Source of the DNA: CALMEC01 sp031366605
GTDB taxonomy: Bacteria; Actinomycetota; Thermoleophilia; Miltoncostaeales; Miltoncostaeaceae
Length of the DNA: 64,000 nucleotides
Assembly: GCA_031366605.1 (NCBI GenBank)
Contig: JANLOO010000022.1
Span: 1 to 64,000 of the forward strand
Direction of reading: 5' to 3'
Made by a program: the position numbers and the translations under genes. The notes under the pieces are model-generated. The model did no database searches, was not told the DNA's origin, and saw only the letters and a list, made by a program, of their open reading frames with translations. Positions within the stretch are counted from its first letter, which is position 1; each line of letters starts with the position of its first letter. Positions 1-8,701 of this stretch are shown here, in pieces.

Positions 1-162
1 TTCGACGCGCTCGCCCAGGTCGCCCAGCGACTCAACCAGTTCGAACGCCTCTACAACGAGATCGCCGAACCGTTCGGCTGGAAGTTCACCCGCGACAACC
101 TCGCCGACTGGCTCCAGCGCCTCACCCATCGCGAGCAACGCCAGCTCACGCTCGCCGCGTAA
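1..162 (+). CDS. IS630-family transposase, C-terminal remnant (cut by window edge)
   Basis: The first reading frame is open from the window edge to a TAA at 160-162 and encodes 53 residues. The run FERLYNEIAEPFGWKFTR followed by a short helical tail is the typical C-terminus of IS630/Tc1-mariner DDE transposases, in which Trp-Lys-Phe-Thr-Arg follows the catalytic core. The upstream part lies outside the window, so it cannot be said whether the gene is intact. A terminal-inverted-repeat element begins only 28 bases after the stop. It could be a non-autonomous relative, but no shared terminal sequence can be tested here. Confidence 0.75.
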   Translation, partial: FDALAQVAQRLNQFERLYNEIAEPFGWKFTRDNLADWLQRLTHREQRQLTLAA

Positions 163-190
163 GCCCGGGCGGACTTATGACTCGCAGCAC

Positions 191-357
191 TAAGGGACCA
201 CGCAGAAACTACTGCACCGTTCAACGGCGGCAAACCGTCGCCGCACGGCGGGGGCGAGATCGCCGTTGCCACCAGTCGCAACGAGGCTTGCCAACGCCGT
301 CTGCCTCGGTTTTCGACTCGTCCTCCCTCACAGTGGTGATTCCCTGACGGACCCTCA
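191..357. repeat. Family-1 inverted-repeat element, copy A
   Basis: One end reads TAAGGGACCACGCAGAAA (191 onward); the other ends CGGACCCTCA at 357, whose reverse complement starts TGAGGGTCCG. The interior carries the family core around 219-260 (cggcaaaccgtcg and neighbours). Its right arm, with the cctcacagtggtgattcc stretch, is shared with the fragments at 9473-9519 and 17790-17922. It lies between the transposase remnant and the convergent cupin gene. Confidence 0.8.
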
Positions 358-567
358 TCTCAGGGGATCTGTCCGGACACACGGGGAGGATTCGTCCCCA
401 TGGCCCTCAGCACATCCCTCCTCAGAAGGGTGTGGATCGCATCGCGATGATCTGACGCCGGGGTGGGCGCAGCGTATATGGGGCATCAACTCGATGATCG
501 CACACCCCAATCCTTGGTCCTCTCGGCGCTTCAAGCGGCCCACGGTGAGCAGCGTCAGCCGGGTACG

Positions 568-975
568 TCAGCCGATCGGTGGCGTCAGGTACTCATCGTC
601 GGTGACGTGCGCGCCCCAGTGGGTGGCGACGCCGTCGTCGGCATGCTCGTGGAGGGCGAGGTGGGTCATGAAGTGCTCGGGACCTGCTCCATGCCAGTGC
701 TCTTCGTCGGGCGCAAAGCGCACGGTGTCGCCGGCGCGGATGATCTCGGGCGGTGCGCCGCGACGTTGCGCGAGGCCCAGGCCCTCGGTGACGTGCAGCA
801 CCTGACCCAGGGGGTGCTGATGCCAGGCGGTGCGGGCGCCGGGGGTGAAGTGCACGCTCACCACGTGGAGCCGCGACGGAGCCGGTGGCGCCGCGAGATC
901 GTCGATCCAGACCTGGCCGGTGAACCAGTCGGCGGGGCCGGGTCGTGTGCTCGAATGCGTGCGGGTGATCTCCAC
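568..975 (-). CDS. Cupin-domain protein
   Basis: The product is 135 residues and is a single small beta-barrel cupin. Motif 1 is visible as WHQHPLGQVLHVTEG and motif 2 as PDEEHWHGAGPEHFMTH; together they supply the His/Glu/His metal ligands of the fold. Short stand-alone cupins of this type include metal-dependent hydroxynitrile-lyase-like enzymes and sugar or aromatic-acid cupins, so the substrate is unknown. A GTG start at 975 is chosen because an AAAGG lies 8 bases upstream and the cupin begins right after it. The frame stays open further upstream but that extension looks non-coding. The gene is a single unit convergent with element copy A. Confidence 0.85.
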   Translation of the reverse strand: MEITRTHSSTRPGPADWFTGQVWIDDLAAPPAPSRLHVVSVHFTPGARTAWHQHPLGQVLHVTEGLGLAQRRGAPPEIIRAGDTVRFAPDEEHWHGAGPEHFMTHLALHEHADDGVATHWGAHVTDDEYLTPPIG

Positions 976-1382
976 GGGTGGTGCCTTTCGTATTGCGAAA
1001 ACGGGGAGGGCGCCAGAGGAACCGGGCGTTGTCATGCTTGTGCGCGGCACATCGATACGCAGGTGCGTCTCGAGAACACGTTGTCGCGTCCGGCAAAGAA
1101 GGTGACCGCACCAGCGAGCCGGACTCCGGCAGGATGTCAGGCCCATTGCCAATGCGATGGTATGGACTCCGCGAACGAACGGCAGCAGGTTGTGAGCGGC
1201 ATTGTCAACTCGGTGCCGGCAGGTGTCGGCCTGGGCTCACCTTCCGTGGCGGTGCACGGTGCGGTGTGCGGACGCGGGTCGGGTGAACGGCACGATCACC
1301 GCCAGGTCTCTGTGTCAGCCCTGATCAGGGCGCCAGGCGCCGCACTACCCATGCCCCCCGGGCGCCATTGCATAATCGCGCA
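976..1382. other. Intergenic region without a recognisable gene
   Basis: These 407 bases lie upstream of both the cupin gene (minus) and the metallopeptidase gene (plus), so they must hold two divergent promoters. I see no conserved protein in any frame, no RNA gene and no copy of the repeat families. Confidence 0.6.
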
Positions 1383-3281
1383 ATGAACCGATACCTCGTC
1401 ATTGCCCTCGCCGCGCTCGGCCTGACCGCGTTCGCCGTTCCGGCTGAGGCCGCGCGGACCGTCTACCGGGGGCAGTGGCAGTGCGACGACCGCGGGACCG
1501 TCCAGCCACTCGGCGGCATCGAGTTGCAGTTGTGGCGCCGCGGCAACGACTGGTTCCCGGTGGAGTGGGTCGGCGGGATCGACGATCGCGGCTTCGCCAA
1601 CCCCGACGGCACGTTCTCGTTGACGGCGACCGACGGCGAAGACACCCACTTCGTCCGCATGGCCTTGCGCGACGCCGCCGGCGTCCATCTCAAGGACTTC
1701 TGGGGCATCAACGACTGGTCGGTCGATTCGGGCGGCTCACGCAACAACGTCGCCGTGCGCGACCTGGGCGGCCTGCTGTTCTCGACGCCCGGCCAGTCAC
1801 ACAAGTGCTCCGTTTGGCGTGGGTTCCACCTGGCCCACCAGGATTTCCGCGCGCTGACGGGCGTCGACACACCGCCCGGCGGACTGGTGATCAACGCCGA
1901 CGCGATCACCGCCGGCGTGCCATTCACCCCCCACACCACGGTCATGTGGCCCGGCGGGTTCCCAGTGGGCTACTCCGGCGGCGGTGACGACAGCATCACC
2001 CGGCACGAGTTCGGGCACGTCATCCGTCATGGCTACGACGGCGACTTGGGCCACTTCCTCGGCGATGTCATCACCCATGGATACCTGCGCAACCACTCGC
2101 CCTGCCTCAGAACGGGGGCCGGGTTCGCCTTCAACGAGGGCTGGGCCGAATACTGGGCGCGCGACTATGCGCCGGCTCCGAGCTGCGCGGGCTTCGCCGC
2201 CGACGACTACCAGGTCGAGGGCAACGTGGCGGCGGCCCTGACCGACATCGAGACCCGCTGCTACTTCGGTCGCCGTGCGTCCATGGTCGACATCCTGCGA
2301 AGCCACCCGGGTGTCATCCACTCCTATCCGGAGTTCCTGGCGTTCGTCGTGTGCCCGGCGCCGGTCGTCGCCTCGCCACCTGCGGTGCGAGCGGCACCAC
2401 TCGCTCCGATCACGCTCTCGGCCGCCCAACGCGCCGCCATCGCGCGCGCTCAGGTGACGGCGCTCGATTCCCAAATACGACACCTGCAGGTCGATCTGCG
2501 GACGGCCGAACGGCGCGCTGCGGCACGCCTGCCGGCTTGCGTGCTGACGCCCTGTGAAGCGGCGCTGCGCCAGGCGACCCTTCCCGCGGCCCTGGGAACC
2601 GAGATCGCGCTGGCGCAACTCGTGCGCGACACGGTCGCGGGCCAGGACTCAGTCAAGGAGCAGCGGGCGCTCGGCAAACTCACCGTCGCCACAGCGATCA
2701 GGCGGATGAGGGCCAGGGAGCGGGCGAACCGGATCAGGGCGGCGAGGGTCTCGGCCGACGGAATCCGAGCGGCGCTCAGAGCGGGCCGCACCACCTTCGC
2801 CAAGGACAAGAGCCGCTCCACACGACTCCTGAGAGCGCGCCTGCGAGCCCGTCTGGCCGCGTTCCGCACGGCGCAGCGAGGGGCCACCGGAGCTCCGGAC
2901 CTCGTGCTCGACCAAGCGATCCTCGATCGCCTTCGCAAGGTCACGCCCAAGGACTTCCCGAACCCCGAGCCGCTTCCCGACGCGCGTGCCGTCTCGACGC
3001 TGACGCTCACCTGCCCGACGACCGGCAAGGCACCGAGCGGCACGGCAGCGCTCTCTGGCATCCTGGCGGCCCCGGTGAACGGTGCAGTGGGAATCGAGCT
3101 GCACATCACCTCACCCAGCGGGGTGGAGTTGCTGCAGTCGGCGACGACCAACCCGACCGGGGCCTACGCCGGTAGCGTCTCGACGACGTCGGCTGGAACC
3201 TGGACGATCTTCGCCCGCTGGGCCGGCGACCTCAGCTCGCAACCTGGGAACTCTCCAACCTGCCAGGTGGTGGTCGCCTAG
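1383..3281 (+). CDS. Secreted zinc metallopeptidase-like protein with helical and Ig-like C-terminal parts
   Basis: The product is 632 residues. Residues 1-23 form a signal peptide (Arg, then a Leu/Ala-rich core ending AEA). A transthyretin/CNA-B-like beta domain follows (about 27-110). HEFGH at 208-212 is an HEXXH zinc site, and NEGWAEYW has its Glu at about 252, forty residues later, the spacing of a gluzincin third ligand. Residues about 340-520 are an Ala/Arg-rich, probably coiled-coil region, and 540-632 form an Ig-like beta domain ending at the stop. The ATG at 1383 begins the signal peptide. The gene appears monocistronic and ends 19 bases from the convergent gene at 3301. The substrate is unknown; peptidase activity is inferred from the motif only. 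Confidence 0.8.
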   Translation: MNRYLVIALAALGLTAFAVPAEAARTVYRGQWQCDDRGTVQPLGGIELQLWRRGNDWFPVEWVGGIDDRGFANPDGTFSLTATDGEDTHFVRMALRDAAGVHLKDFWGINDWSVDSGGSRNNVAVRDLGGLLFSTPGQSHKCSVWRGFHLAHQDFRALTGVDTPPGGLVINADAITAGVPFTPHTTVMWPGGFPVGYSGGGDDSITRHEFGHVIRHGYDGDLGHFLGDVITHGYLRNHSPCLRTGAGFAFNEGWAEYWARDYAPAPSCAGFAADDYQVEGNVAAALTDIETRCYFGRRASMVDILRSHPGVIHSYPEFLAFVVCPAPVVASPPAVRAAPLAPITLSAAQRAAIARAQVTALDSQIRHLQVDLRTAERRAAARLPACVLTPCEAALRQATLPAALGTEIALAQLVRDTVAGQDSVKEQRALGKLTVATAIRRMRARERANRIRAARVSADGIRAALRAGRTTFAKDKSRSTRLLRARLRARLAAFRTAQRGATGAPDLVLDQAILDRLRKVTPKDFPNPEPLPDARAVSTLTLTCPTTGKAPSGTAALSGILAAPVNGAVGIELHITSPSGVELLQSATTNPTGAYAGSVSTTSAGTWTIFARWAGDLSSQPGNSPTCQVVVA

Positions 3282-3300
3282 AGGGTCGGGTTCGTCGCGC

Positions 3301-3888
3301 CTACTCGTCAGTCGGGGCAGTCGGGCCACTCGGCGCTTGAGCGGCTGGCCGGGCGGAAGCGACAGGTGCCAGCGGCGCATGCCGAAGGTGAATCGTCTCG
3401 ACGGGAACGTCCAGGACCCGGGCGATGCTCACCCGGAACGCGTGTCGGGCGATATACACGAAGAAGATCGCAGCGGGGACCTCGAGCAACCCGGCCATCA
3501 GGTACGCGACGGTGGCATCGTGACCCGCAGAGGCCGTGACGGTGTCGAACCATGCGTCGACGATGAGCAGGACAGCAGCAGCGAGGCTCGCGGGGATCAG
3601 GATCTGGCGTTGTTTCCACGCGCCCCACCCGGTGACGCCGATGGCGATGATCATGAACACATCCAGTCCGATCCAGGCGATGTCCCAATGCTCGGCGGTC
3701 TGCCGCTCTGGCAAGGCATCACCGAGGACGATCGCCCACACAACGAGCCCGACTCCAGCGGCCCACAGGAGCACGGCAAGCCTGCGTGGAAACAGAATCA
3801 GCTGCGGCGTGGTTGCAGGGGGAGCGTCGCCTGCTGCTGGCGGCCCGGTCGGCGGTCGCGTGGGCGAGTCGGTGGATGTCACGTCCAT
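3301..3888 (-). CDS. Four-helix integral membrane protein, unknown function
   Basis: The product is 195 residues. A Pro/Thr-rich cytosolic N-terminus (about 35 residues) is followed by four hydrophobic helices (about 38-56, 70-88, 97-112, 125-146) and an amphipathic, Pro/Ala-rich tail. No catalytic motif is visible. The pattern of four short helices with a WD motif before helix 2 recalls small membrane proteins annotated only as hypothetical in actinobacteria. The start is an ATG at 3888. The gene is convergent with the metallopeptidase gene and divergent from the split-barrel enzyme gene, and no operon partner is evident. Confidence 0.75.
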   Translation of the reverse strand: MDVTSTDSPTRPPTGPPAAGDAPPATTPQLILFPRRLAVLLWAAGVGLVVWAIVLGDALPERQTAEHWDIAWIGLDVFMIIAIGVTGWGAWKQRQILIPASLAAAVLLIVDAWFDTVTASAGHDATVAYLMAGLLEVPAAIFFVYIARHAFRVSIARVLDVPVETIHLRHAPLAPVASARPAAQAPSGPTAPTDE

Positions 3889-4057
3889 CTGCCGAGCGTA
3901 TCGCGGTCCGGGCCCCCACGCCGCGGGCGGTCACGGATTTCATGGAGGCGAACTGAGGACGCCCGCGGTCCAGACTGTCATGAGAACGGGGATCCCGGCA
4001 GAGACTGCGCCAGGTGCGTCCGACACCCGCACCGATCGACGGGGATGAGGAATGGTG

Positions 4058-4492
4058 ATGATCGAACTCAGCAGCGATGTCCGCGCCGTGATCGAGAGCG
4101 GCAAGCTCGCTCACTTCACGACGATCAACGAGGACGGGTCACCGCACACGACGATCGTGTGGGTTGGGCTTGACGGCGACGAGATCGTGATCGGCAAGCT
4201 TGCCGTCGACCGGAAGGTGCGTACCTTGAGGCGCGACCCGCGTTGCACATTCTCGATGGAGGCCGACGGCGAGCAGATGGGGATGCGCAACTACCTCGTC
4301 GTCGAGGGCACTGCACGGGTCGAAGCCGGTGGGGCGGCGGCGTGGCTGCAACGACTGGCGTACCGGTACGTCGCGCCCGAAGTGACGTTCCCGCCGATGC
4401 CGAACCCACCCGAAGGATTCCTGATCCGGATCACACCGCACCTCGTTCGCGGCATGGGTCCGTGGGGGACGCAGTTCGGAGAGTCGACATAA
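4058..4492 (+). CDS. PPOX-class F420/FMN-dependent split-barrel oxidoreductase
   Basis: The product is 144 residues. The pattern FTTINEDGSPHTTIVWV, then the strand with GKLAVDRKVRTLRRDPRC, and the later NYLVVEGTARVE are hallmarks of the pyridoxamine-phosphate-oxidase-like split barrel. The short version without a PNPOx C-terminal tail is typical of the F420-dependent branch found in actinobacteria. Such enzymes reduce or oxidise small cofactors or xenobiotics; the substrate is unknown here. Three in-frame starts (4052, 4055, 4058) lie close together. The ATG at 4058 best fits the GAGG ending at 4050. The gene stands alone upstream of the SPFH gene. Confidence 0.85.
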   Translation: MIELSSDVRAVIESGKLAHFTTINEDGSPHTTIVWVGLDGDEIVIGKLAVDRKVRTLRRDPRCTFSMEADGEQMGMRNYLVVEGTARVEAGGAAAWLQRLAYRYVAPEVTFPPMPNPPEGFLIRITPHLVRGMGPWGTQFGEST

Positions 4493-4711
4493 GCGTGACC
4501 TTCCGTCGAGGTGGGACCGAACCCGTGTGAGTCGGCGTTCGTGCAGGAGTACTCTCAGATGTGCTGGTCAACCGAGACGCGCGTCTGCTTCGGGCGCCTC
4601 TCGTCCGACCGGCCCGGGCAGCCGGCCGCCCGCACACGGCCGACGTCGGATACGCCAACCCCGGGTTGCGCGTCGCGCGCCGGAGCGGCCGGCGGGAAGG
4701 GAACGACAGAA

Positions 4712-5551
4712 ATGATTCCCGTCATTGTCGGACTCGTGGTTGTGGCAATCGTCGGCACGGCGATGTCCGTGAGAATTCTCAAGCAGTACGAGCGAGGTGT
4801 GCAGTTTCGGCTGGGGCGCGTCCTCGGCGGTGCACGTGGACCCGGCTTGATCTTCATCATCCCGTTCATCGACATCGTCCGCAGAGTCTCGCTGCGGATC
4901 ATCACGATGCCCATCCAGTCCCAGGGAATCATCACCAAGGACAACGTCAGCGTGGATGTCTCGGCTGTGGCGTACTACCGCGTGGTCGATCCGGTCGCGG
5001 CGGTCGTGGCCATCGAGAACGTCCAGGCGGCGATCAACCAGATCGCGCAGACGACGCTGCGTTCGGTGGTGGGGCGACACACGCTCGACGAGACGCTGTC
5101 CGAGACCGACACGATCAACCAGAACATCCGCGAGATCCTGGATGTCCAGACCGAGGAGTGGGGCGTCAAGGTCACCGTCGTCGAACTCAAGGACATCCAG
5201 CTTCCGGACAGCATGAAGCGGGCGATGGCCCGTCAGGCCGAGGCCGAACGCGAGAAGCGCGCCAAGATCATCGCGGCCGAAGGCGAGGCGCTCGCTGCCG
5301 GTGAACTGGCTCACGCCTCCGACGTGATGATGGCCCACCCGTTGGCGCTGCAGTTGCGCAACCTCCAAACCCTCGTCGAGATCGGCGTCGATCGCAACAC
5401 GACGGTCGTATTCCCGGCGCCGCTCATGAGCACGATCCAGGAACTCGGCGCCTTCCTGACCCGCGAGACGGCAGCGGTCGCCAAGGTCCCGGTCGCCCCG
5501 ATGCCGGAAGTCCCTGCGGCATCCGTCAACGGGGAGCCCGTCGAAGCTTGA
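4712..5551 (+). CDS. SPFH/stomatin-like membrane protein (slipin)
   Basis: The product is 279 residues. One N-terminal membrane segment (about 3-22) is followed by the SPFH domain with ERGVQFRLGRVLGGARGPGL and the conserved MPIQSQGIITKDNVSVDVSA strand set. A charged coiled coil follows (MARQAEAEREKRAKIIAAEGEA). This is the canonical slipin/stomatin organisation. These proteins form membrane-anchored oligomeric cages that organise lipid domains and often work with NfeD proteins, but no nfeD gene is adjacent. The ATG at 4712 follows GGAAGGGAA with good spacing and begins the membrane segment. About 220 bases upstream hold no other gene. The C-terminal 25 residues are Pro/Ala-rich and variable. 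Confidence 0.92.
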   Translation: MIPVIVGLVVVAIVGTAMSVRILKQYERGVQFRLGRVLGGARGPGLIFIIPFIDIVRRVSLRIITMPIQSQGIITKDNVSVDVSAVAYYRVVDPVAAVVAIENVQAAINQIAQTTLRSVVGRHTLDETLSETDTINQNIREILDVQTEEWGVKVTVVELKDIQLPDSMKRAMARQAEAEREKRAKIIAAEGEALAAGELAHASDVMMAHPLALQLRNLQTLVEIGVDRNTTVVFPAPLMSTIQELGAFLTRETAAVAKVPVAPMPEVPAASVNGEPVEA

Positions 5552-5658
5552 TTCCCACCGACACCGTCCCCGGCCCGTCACCGTGCGGACCCTCCCGTCC
5601 TCAAGTGGAGGCCCGCTCGGTGGGCTGCGGCTCGTTTGCACGACGTCAGATCGGGTAG

Positions 5659-7083
5659 ATGCTGTTCGTGACGGCGACCGAAAATCACGTCATCGTCATC
5701 TTCGGAGCGGCGGGTGATCTGGCAAGAACAAAGCTCCTGCCCGCGTTCTATCGGCTGTGGGCGGGGGGTCGAATGCCGGAGCGTTGGGGGATCGTCGGGA
5801 CGGGACGCACGCAACGCACTGATCACGACTTCCGCGAGATCGCGTGGGCGGCGGTCGAGACGGCGGTCGGCGATCCGGCCGACTGGCACCGGTTCGCAGA
5901 ACACCTGTCGTACACCGCGGCAGATTTCGGACCAGGGCGCACGCACGGACTCACGGTCGCAATCGAGGACGCCCGGCGGGCCGTTGGGGGTGACCCGGCG
6001 ACGCTGGCGTACCTGTCGACGCCACCTGGTACGTACCACGACATCTCCACGGGGCTCGTGGAGAGCGGGGTCGCCCAACACGGCAAGATCGTGTTCGAGA
6101 AGCCGTTCGGGCGCAACCGGGACGATGCAGCCGCCCTGGCCCGCTGTCTGCGTCGGGGACTCGATGACGGTCAGATCTTCTTGATCGATCATTTCTTGGG
6201 GAAGGAGGCGGTGCAGGACCTCCTTTCGGTGCGCTTCGCCAACGGGTTGTTCGAGCCGGTGTGGAACCGTCACCACGTCGATCATGTCCAGATCGACGTA
6301 CTCGAGGCAGGTGATGTGGGCGCCCGCGGCGATTTCTTCGAGGAGACCGGCACGGTGCGCGACATGCTGACCACGCACCTGCTGCACGTGCTGTCGTTCG
6401 CGGCGATGGATCCACCGCCCAACCTGTCCGCCGGCGCGATCGCGACGGAGGTCGAGAAGGTGTTCGCAAGTGTCACGCCGCTGGAGCCGGGGTGCGTCGT
6501 GCGCGGCCAGTACGAGGGCTACGGTGAGACCCCTGGCGTTGCCGCCGACTCCGACGTCGAGACGTTCGTTGCGGCGCGCGTCGCGATCCGCAATCACAGG
6601 TGGAGTGGCGTACCGTTCATCCTTCGTACCGGCAAGGCGCTCGCAGTGAAACGGTCAGGCGTGACGGTGGTGTTCAAGGCCCCGCCGCGCGACATGTTTG
6701 CCGGTGGCGTGGCAGACAATGGCCTCGAACCGAATCGCCTGACGCTCGATCTGGACCGGCCCGGGTGCCTCAAACTGGGGCTGATGACCAAGGAGGCCGG
6801 CTGGGATCTCAGCCTTCAGGCCAGCACACTCGGGCTCGACGGGGCGGTTGAAGACGGCGGCGTCGGCGCGTACGAGCGGCTTTTGCACGATGCGCTCCTG
6901 GGCGATCGCACACTCTTTACCAGCATCGACGCAGTCGATCGGGCGTGGCAGATCGTGGAACCCGTCCTGGCGGACCCGCCGCCGCTCCATCGCTACCGGC
7001 AAGGAGGCTGGGGACCTTTGGCGGCCGATCGCCTGATCGCGCCGAACAGGTGGGCACTGGGCCCGCAGGTCGACGGTAAATGA
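5659..7083 (+). CDS. zwf: Glucose-6-phosphate 1-dehydrogenase
   Basis: The product is 474 residues and catalyses the first step of the oxidative pentose phosphate pathway, glucose 6-phosphate plus NADP+ to 6-phosphogluconolactone. GAAGDLARTKLLPA near the N-terminus is the nucleotide-binding loop, EKPFG the conserved dinucleotide/substrate element, and IDHFLGKE the substrate-binding/active-site segment. The latter normally reads DHYLGK, so a conserved Tyr is Phe here. C-terminal landmarks such as NHRWSGVPFILRTGKAL are intact, so the enzyme should be active. No gnd, opcA or pgl gene adjoins it, unlike the common actinobacterial tkt-tal-zwf-opcA-pgl operon. The ATG at 5659 lacks a strong ribosome-binding site. 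Hairpin-forming sequence follows the stop at 7081-7108. Confidence 0.95.
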   Translation: MLFVTATENHVIVIFGAAGDLARTKLLPAFYRLWAGGRMPERWGIVGTGRTQRTDHDFREIAWAAVETAVGDPADWHRFAEHLSYTAADFGPGRTHGLTVAIEDARRAVGGDPATLAYLSTPPGTYHDISTGLVESGVAQHGKIVFEKPFGRNRDDAAALARCLRRGLDDGQIFLIDHFLGKEAVQDLLSVRFANGLFEPVWNRHHVDHVQIDVLEAGDVGARGDFFEETGTVRDMLTTHLLHVLSFAAMDPPPNLSAGAIATEVEKVFASVTPLEPGCVVRGQYEGYGETPGVAADSDVETFVAARVAIRNHRWSGVPFILRTGKALAVKRSGVTVVFKAPPRDMFAGGVADNGLEPNRLTLDLDRPGCLKLGLMTKEAGWDLSLQASTLGLDGAVEDGGVGAYERLLHDALLGDRTLFTSIDAVDRAWQIVEPVLADPPPLHRYRQGGWGPLAADRLIAPNRWALGPQVDGK

Positions 7084-7329
7084 CCGCTCTGCGTGCTGCC
7101 GTTCGGTCAGCACCCCCGGGCCTCCCGGGAGCTCCGGATCCAGCCCCTGACCCTCCTGATCGATCCCGCTGAGGACGGTTGTCACCCACTCAACGTGGAT
7201 TCACACATGCCCGCCGCTCTGTGCGCTCCCGCAGTCTTGGTGACGATCGGACGTTGGTGGGGGCGGGCAGTGCGCTCGCAGTGACAGCGCGGGATTGGCC
7301 CCTCCCTGCGCGGTCGGCTGCAACCTCGG

Positions 7330-7536
7330 TCAGCGTCGGCGGCGATGCCTGAGACCATCCCGCGCCCGGCGAACCCATCGCACGGTCCAAAGTCCGGCGA
7401 CCGCCAGCGTCACGATCACGCGGGCGACAGGGAGGCCCACGCCGATTCTCCTCGCGACCATGCGTGCCGCAGGGCCCCGCAACCATCGGCGTGCCCCGAG
7501 CAACACGGTGGTGATCAGTGGACCGGGGAGCCTCAT
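7330..7536 (-). CDS. Small basic membrane-associated protein
   Basis: The product is 68 residues with one or two hydrophobic segments (MRLPGPLITTVLLG and PVARVIVTLAVAGLWTV) and a very Arg-rich C-terminus. Its ATG at 7536 overlaps the TGA of the upstream proline-rich gene as ATGA, which strongly suggests translational coupling and a real gene. I do not recognise the family. The Arg-rich tail would stay in the cytosol or bind phospholipid or nucleic acid. It may act together with its proline-rich partner at the envelope, but this is inference. Confidence 0.55.
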   Translation of the reverse strand: MRLPGPLITTVLLGARRWLRGPAARMVARRIGVGLPVARVIVTLAVAGLWTVRWVRRARDGLRHRRRR

Positions 7537-7796
7537 CTCTGTACGACCGCTTCGCCCCAAAGCACGGGAGCCTCGATCTGCGGTGGCTCAACCGGGGGCG
7601 TCGGGTCGGGCGGCCCGATCGGATCTGCCGGCACTTCGATCGGCGGAACCGGGTCGGGCGTTGGTTGCGGTATCACCGGGGGCGCCGCGGGTGGGCTTGG
7701 AAGGGGAACCGGCTCAGGCACAACGATCGGCCCTGGCATCGACGGTTGGGAGAGGCGAGCCTCGGCGTCGCGCCCACCACGTCTGTCCATCGTCAT
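7533..7796 (-). CDS. Proline-rich small protein
   Basis: The product is 87 residues. After a short charged N-terminus (TMDRRGGRDAEARL) almost the whole chain is Pro/Val/Ile repeats such as PVPLPSPPAAPP and PIGPPDPTPPVEPP, so it is likely extended or disordered. The ATG at 7796 is preceded by GGAGG four bases away. The stop overlaps the next start (ATGA), making a two-gene unit with 7330-7536. No signal peptide is visible. Function is unknown. Confidence 0.5.
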   Translation of the reverse strand: MTMDRRGGRDAEARLSQPSMPGPIVVPEPVPLPSPPAAPPVIPQPTPDPVPPIEVPADPIGPPDPTPPVEPPQIEAPVLWGEAVVQR

Positions 7797-7885
7797 TGGT
7801 CCTCCGGGATCGACGTGTGTCCTCGTTCAAAACGGGCCCGCGAGCGTGCGCAATTCCAATGCGTACTGCAATCGTCGCGCGGTGC

Positions 7886-8701
7886 CTACGCGGCATTCCC
7901 GCGTCTGTGTCGCGCATCCCGATGGGCCGCGGGGCTGTCCGCATCCGTCGTCTCGAGTCGGTTCGCCCCGGCCGCCAGTGACCCGCCGACGACGACCGCG
8001 ACGAGTGCTCCCGCGGCGAAGATGATCATTGGGATCACCACCGTGTTGTCGTAGGTGAGCCCCGCCCACTGGGGGAGGCGTAGGGGTGCGAGCACACTGG
8101 ATCGACCCTGACCCGTCGCGACGACGATGGCATCTGCGGCGGTGGCCGCCATTGCGACGAACCAGGCCAGGACGGCGTGCGCGATCGCCCGAGTGCGGGC
8201 CATGCGTCCGGCGACATAGCCGCCGAACAGGAACGCGCCGGCCTGGATGACGAGGGTCCAGAGGCCGGCCCAGAACCCGCTGTCGACGTCGATGGATCCG
8301 TCGGCGATGCCGAATCCGAATCCGACGCCGACCCCCGCTTCGATCACGGCAACGGTCGCGAGTGCGGCGGCGCCCCAGGCAGTGAGCCACCCGGCGATCG
8401 GCGCGATCAGCGAAAACGTCGGGATGCGCAGCACATGCCTGGTCTCGACCTCCCGCGGCGCCTCGACGACGTCGCGCGCGTCGGGCCGAGTTGGCTCGGA
8501 ATGAACGTCAGTCGGCTCGCCCTGGTTCCGGGTCGTCAGACCGTCGTCGTGAACGTCTCGTCTGGTCTCGTCGCCACGGACGTCGCCCGGTTCATCTTCG
8601 ACGGCCGTGTCGGCGCCCTGAGCGTCAGCCGTGGGGTGGTCTGTTTGGTCATCGACGGGGAGGTCCGGGTCATTTCGTCGTAGCCGTGTCAGCAGTCTCA
8701 T
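7886..8701 (-). CDS. Integral membrane protein with long acidic cytosolic N-terminus
   Basis: The product is 271 residues. Residues 1-90 are hydrophilic and Asp-rich (DDQTDHPTADAQGADTAVED) and look disordered. Residues about 95-250 contain four hydrophobic helices with Gly-rich turns such as GVGVGFGFGIADGS and FLFGGYVAGRMAR. The helix set with a Gly-Gly-Tyr-x-Ala-Gly-Arg-Met-Ala motif matches a family of actinobacterial membrane proteins of unknown function. The ATG at 8701 is the first start after a non-coding-looking stretch. The gene overlaps the end of the upstream MBL-like gene by 32 bases on the same strand, so the two may be co-transcribed. Confidence 0.75.
   Translation of the reverse strand: MRLLTRLRRNDPDLPVDDQTDHPTADAQGADTAVEDEPGDVRGDETRRDVHDDGLTTRNQGEPTDVHSEPTRPDARDVVEAPREVETRHVLRIPTFSLIAPIAGWLTAWGAAALATVAVIEAGVGVGFGFGIADGSIDVDSGFWAGLWTLVIQAGAFLFGGYVAGRMARTRAIAHAVLAWFVAMAATAADAIVVATGQGRSSVLAPLRLPQWAGLTYDNTVVIPMIIFAAGALVAVVVGGSLAAGANRLETTDADSPAAHRDARHRRGNAA

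Noticed and set aside
5580..5600. GCGGACCCTCC after the SPFH gene, resembling a family-1 tip
   Set aside because: Only the tip is similar, with no second end and no core; too weak to count as a copy.
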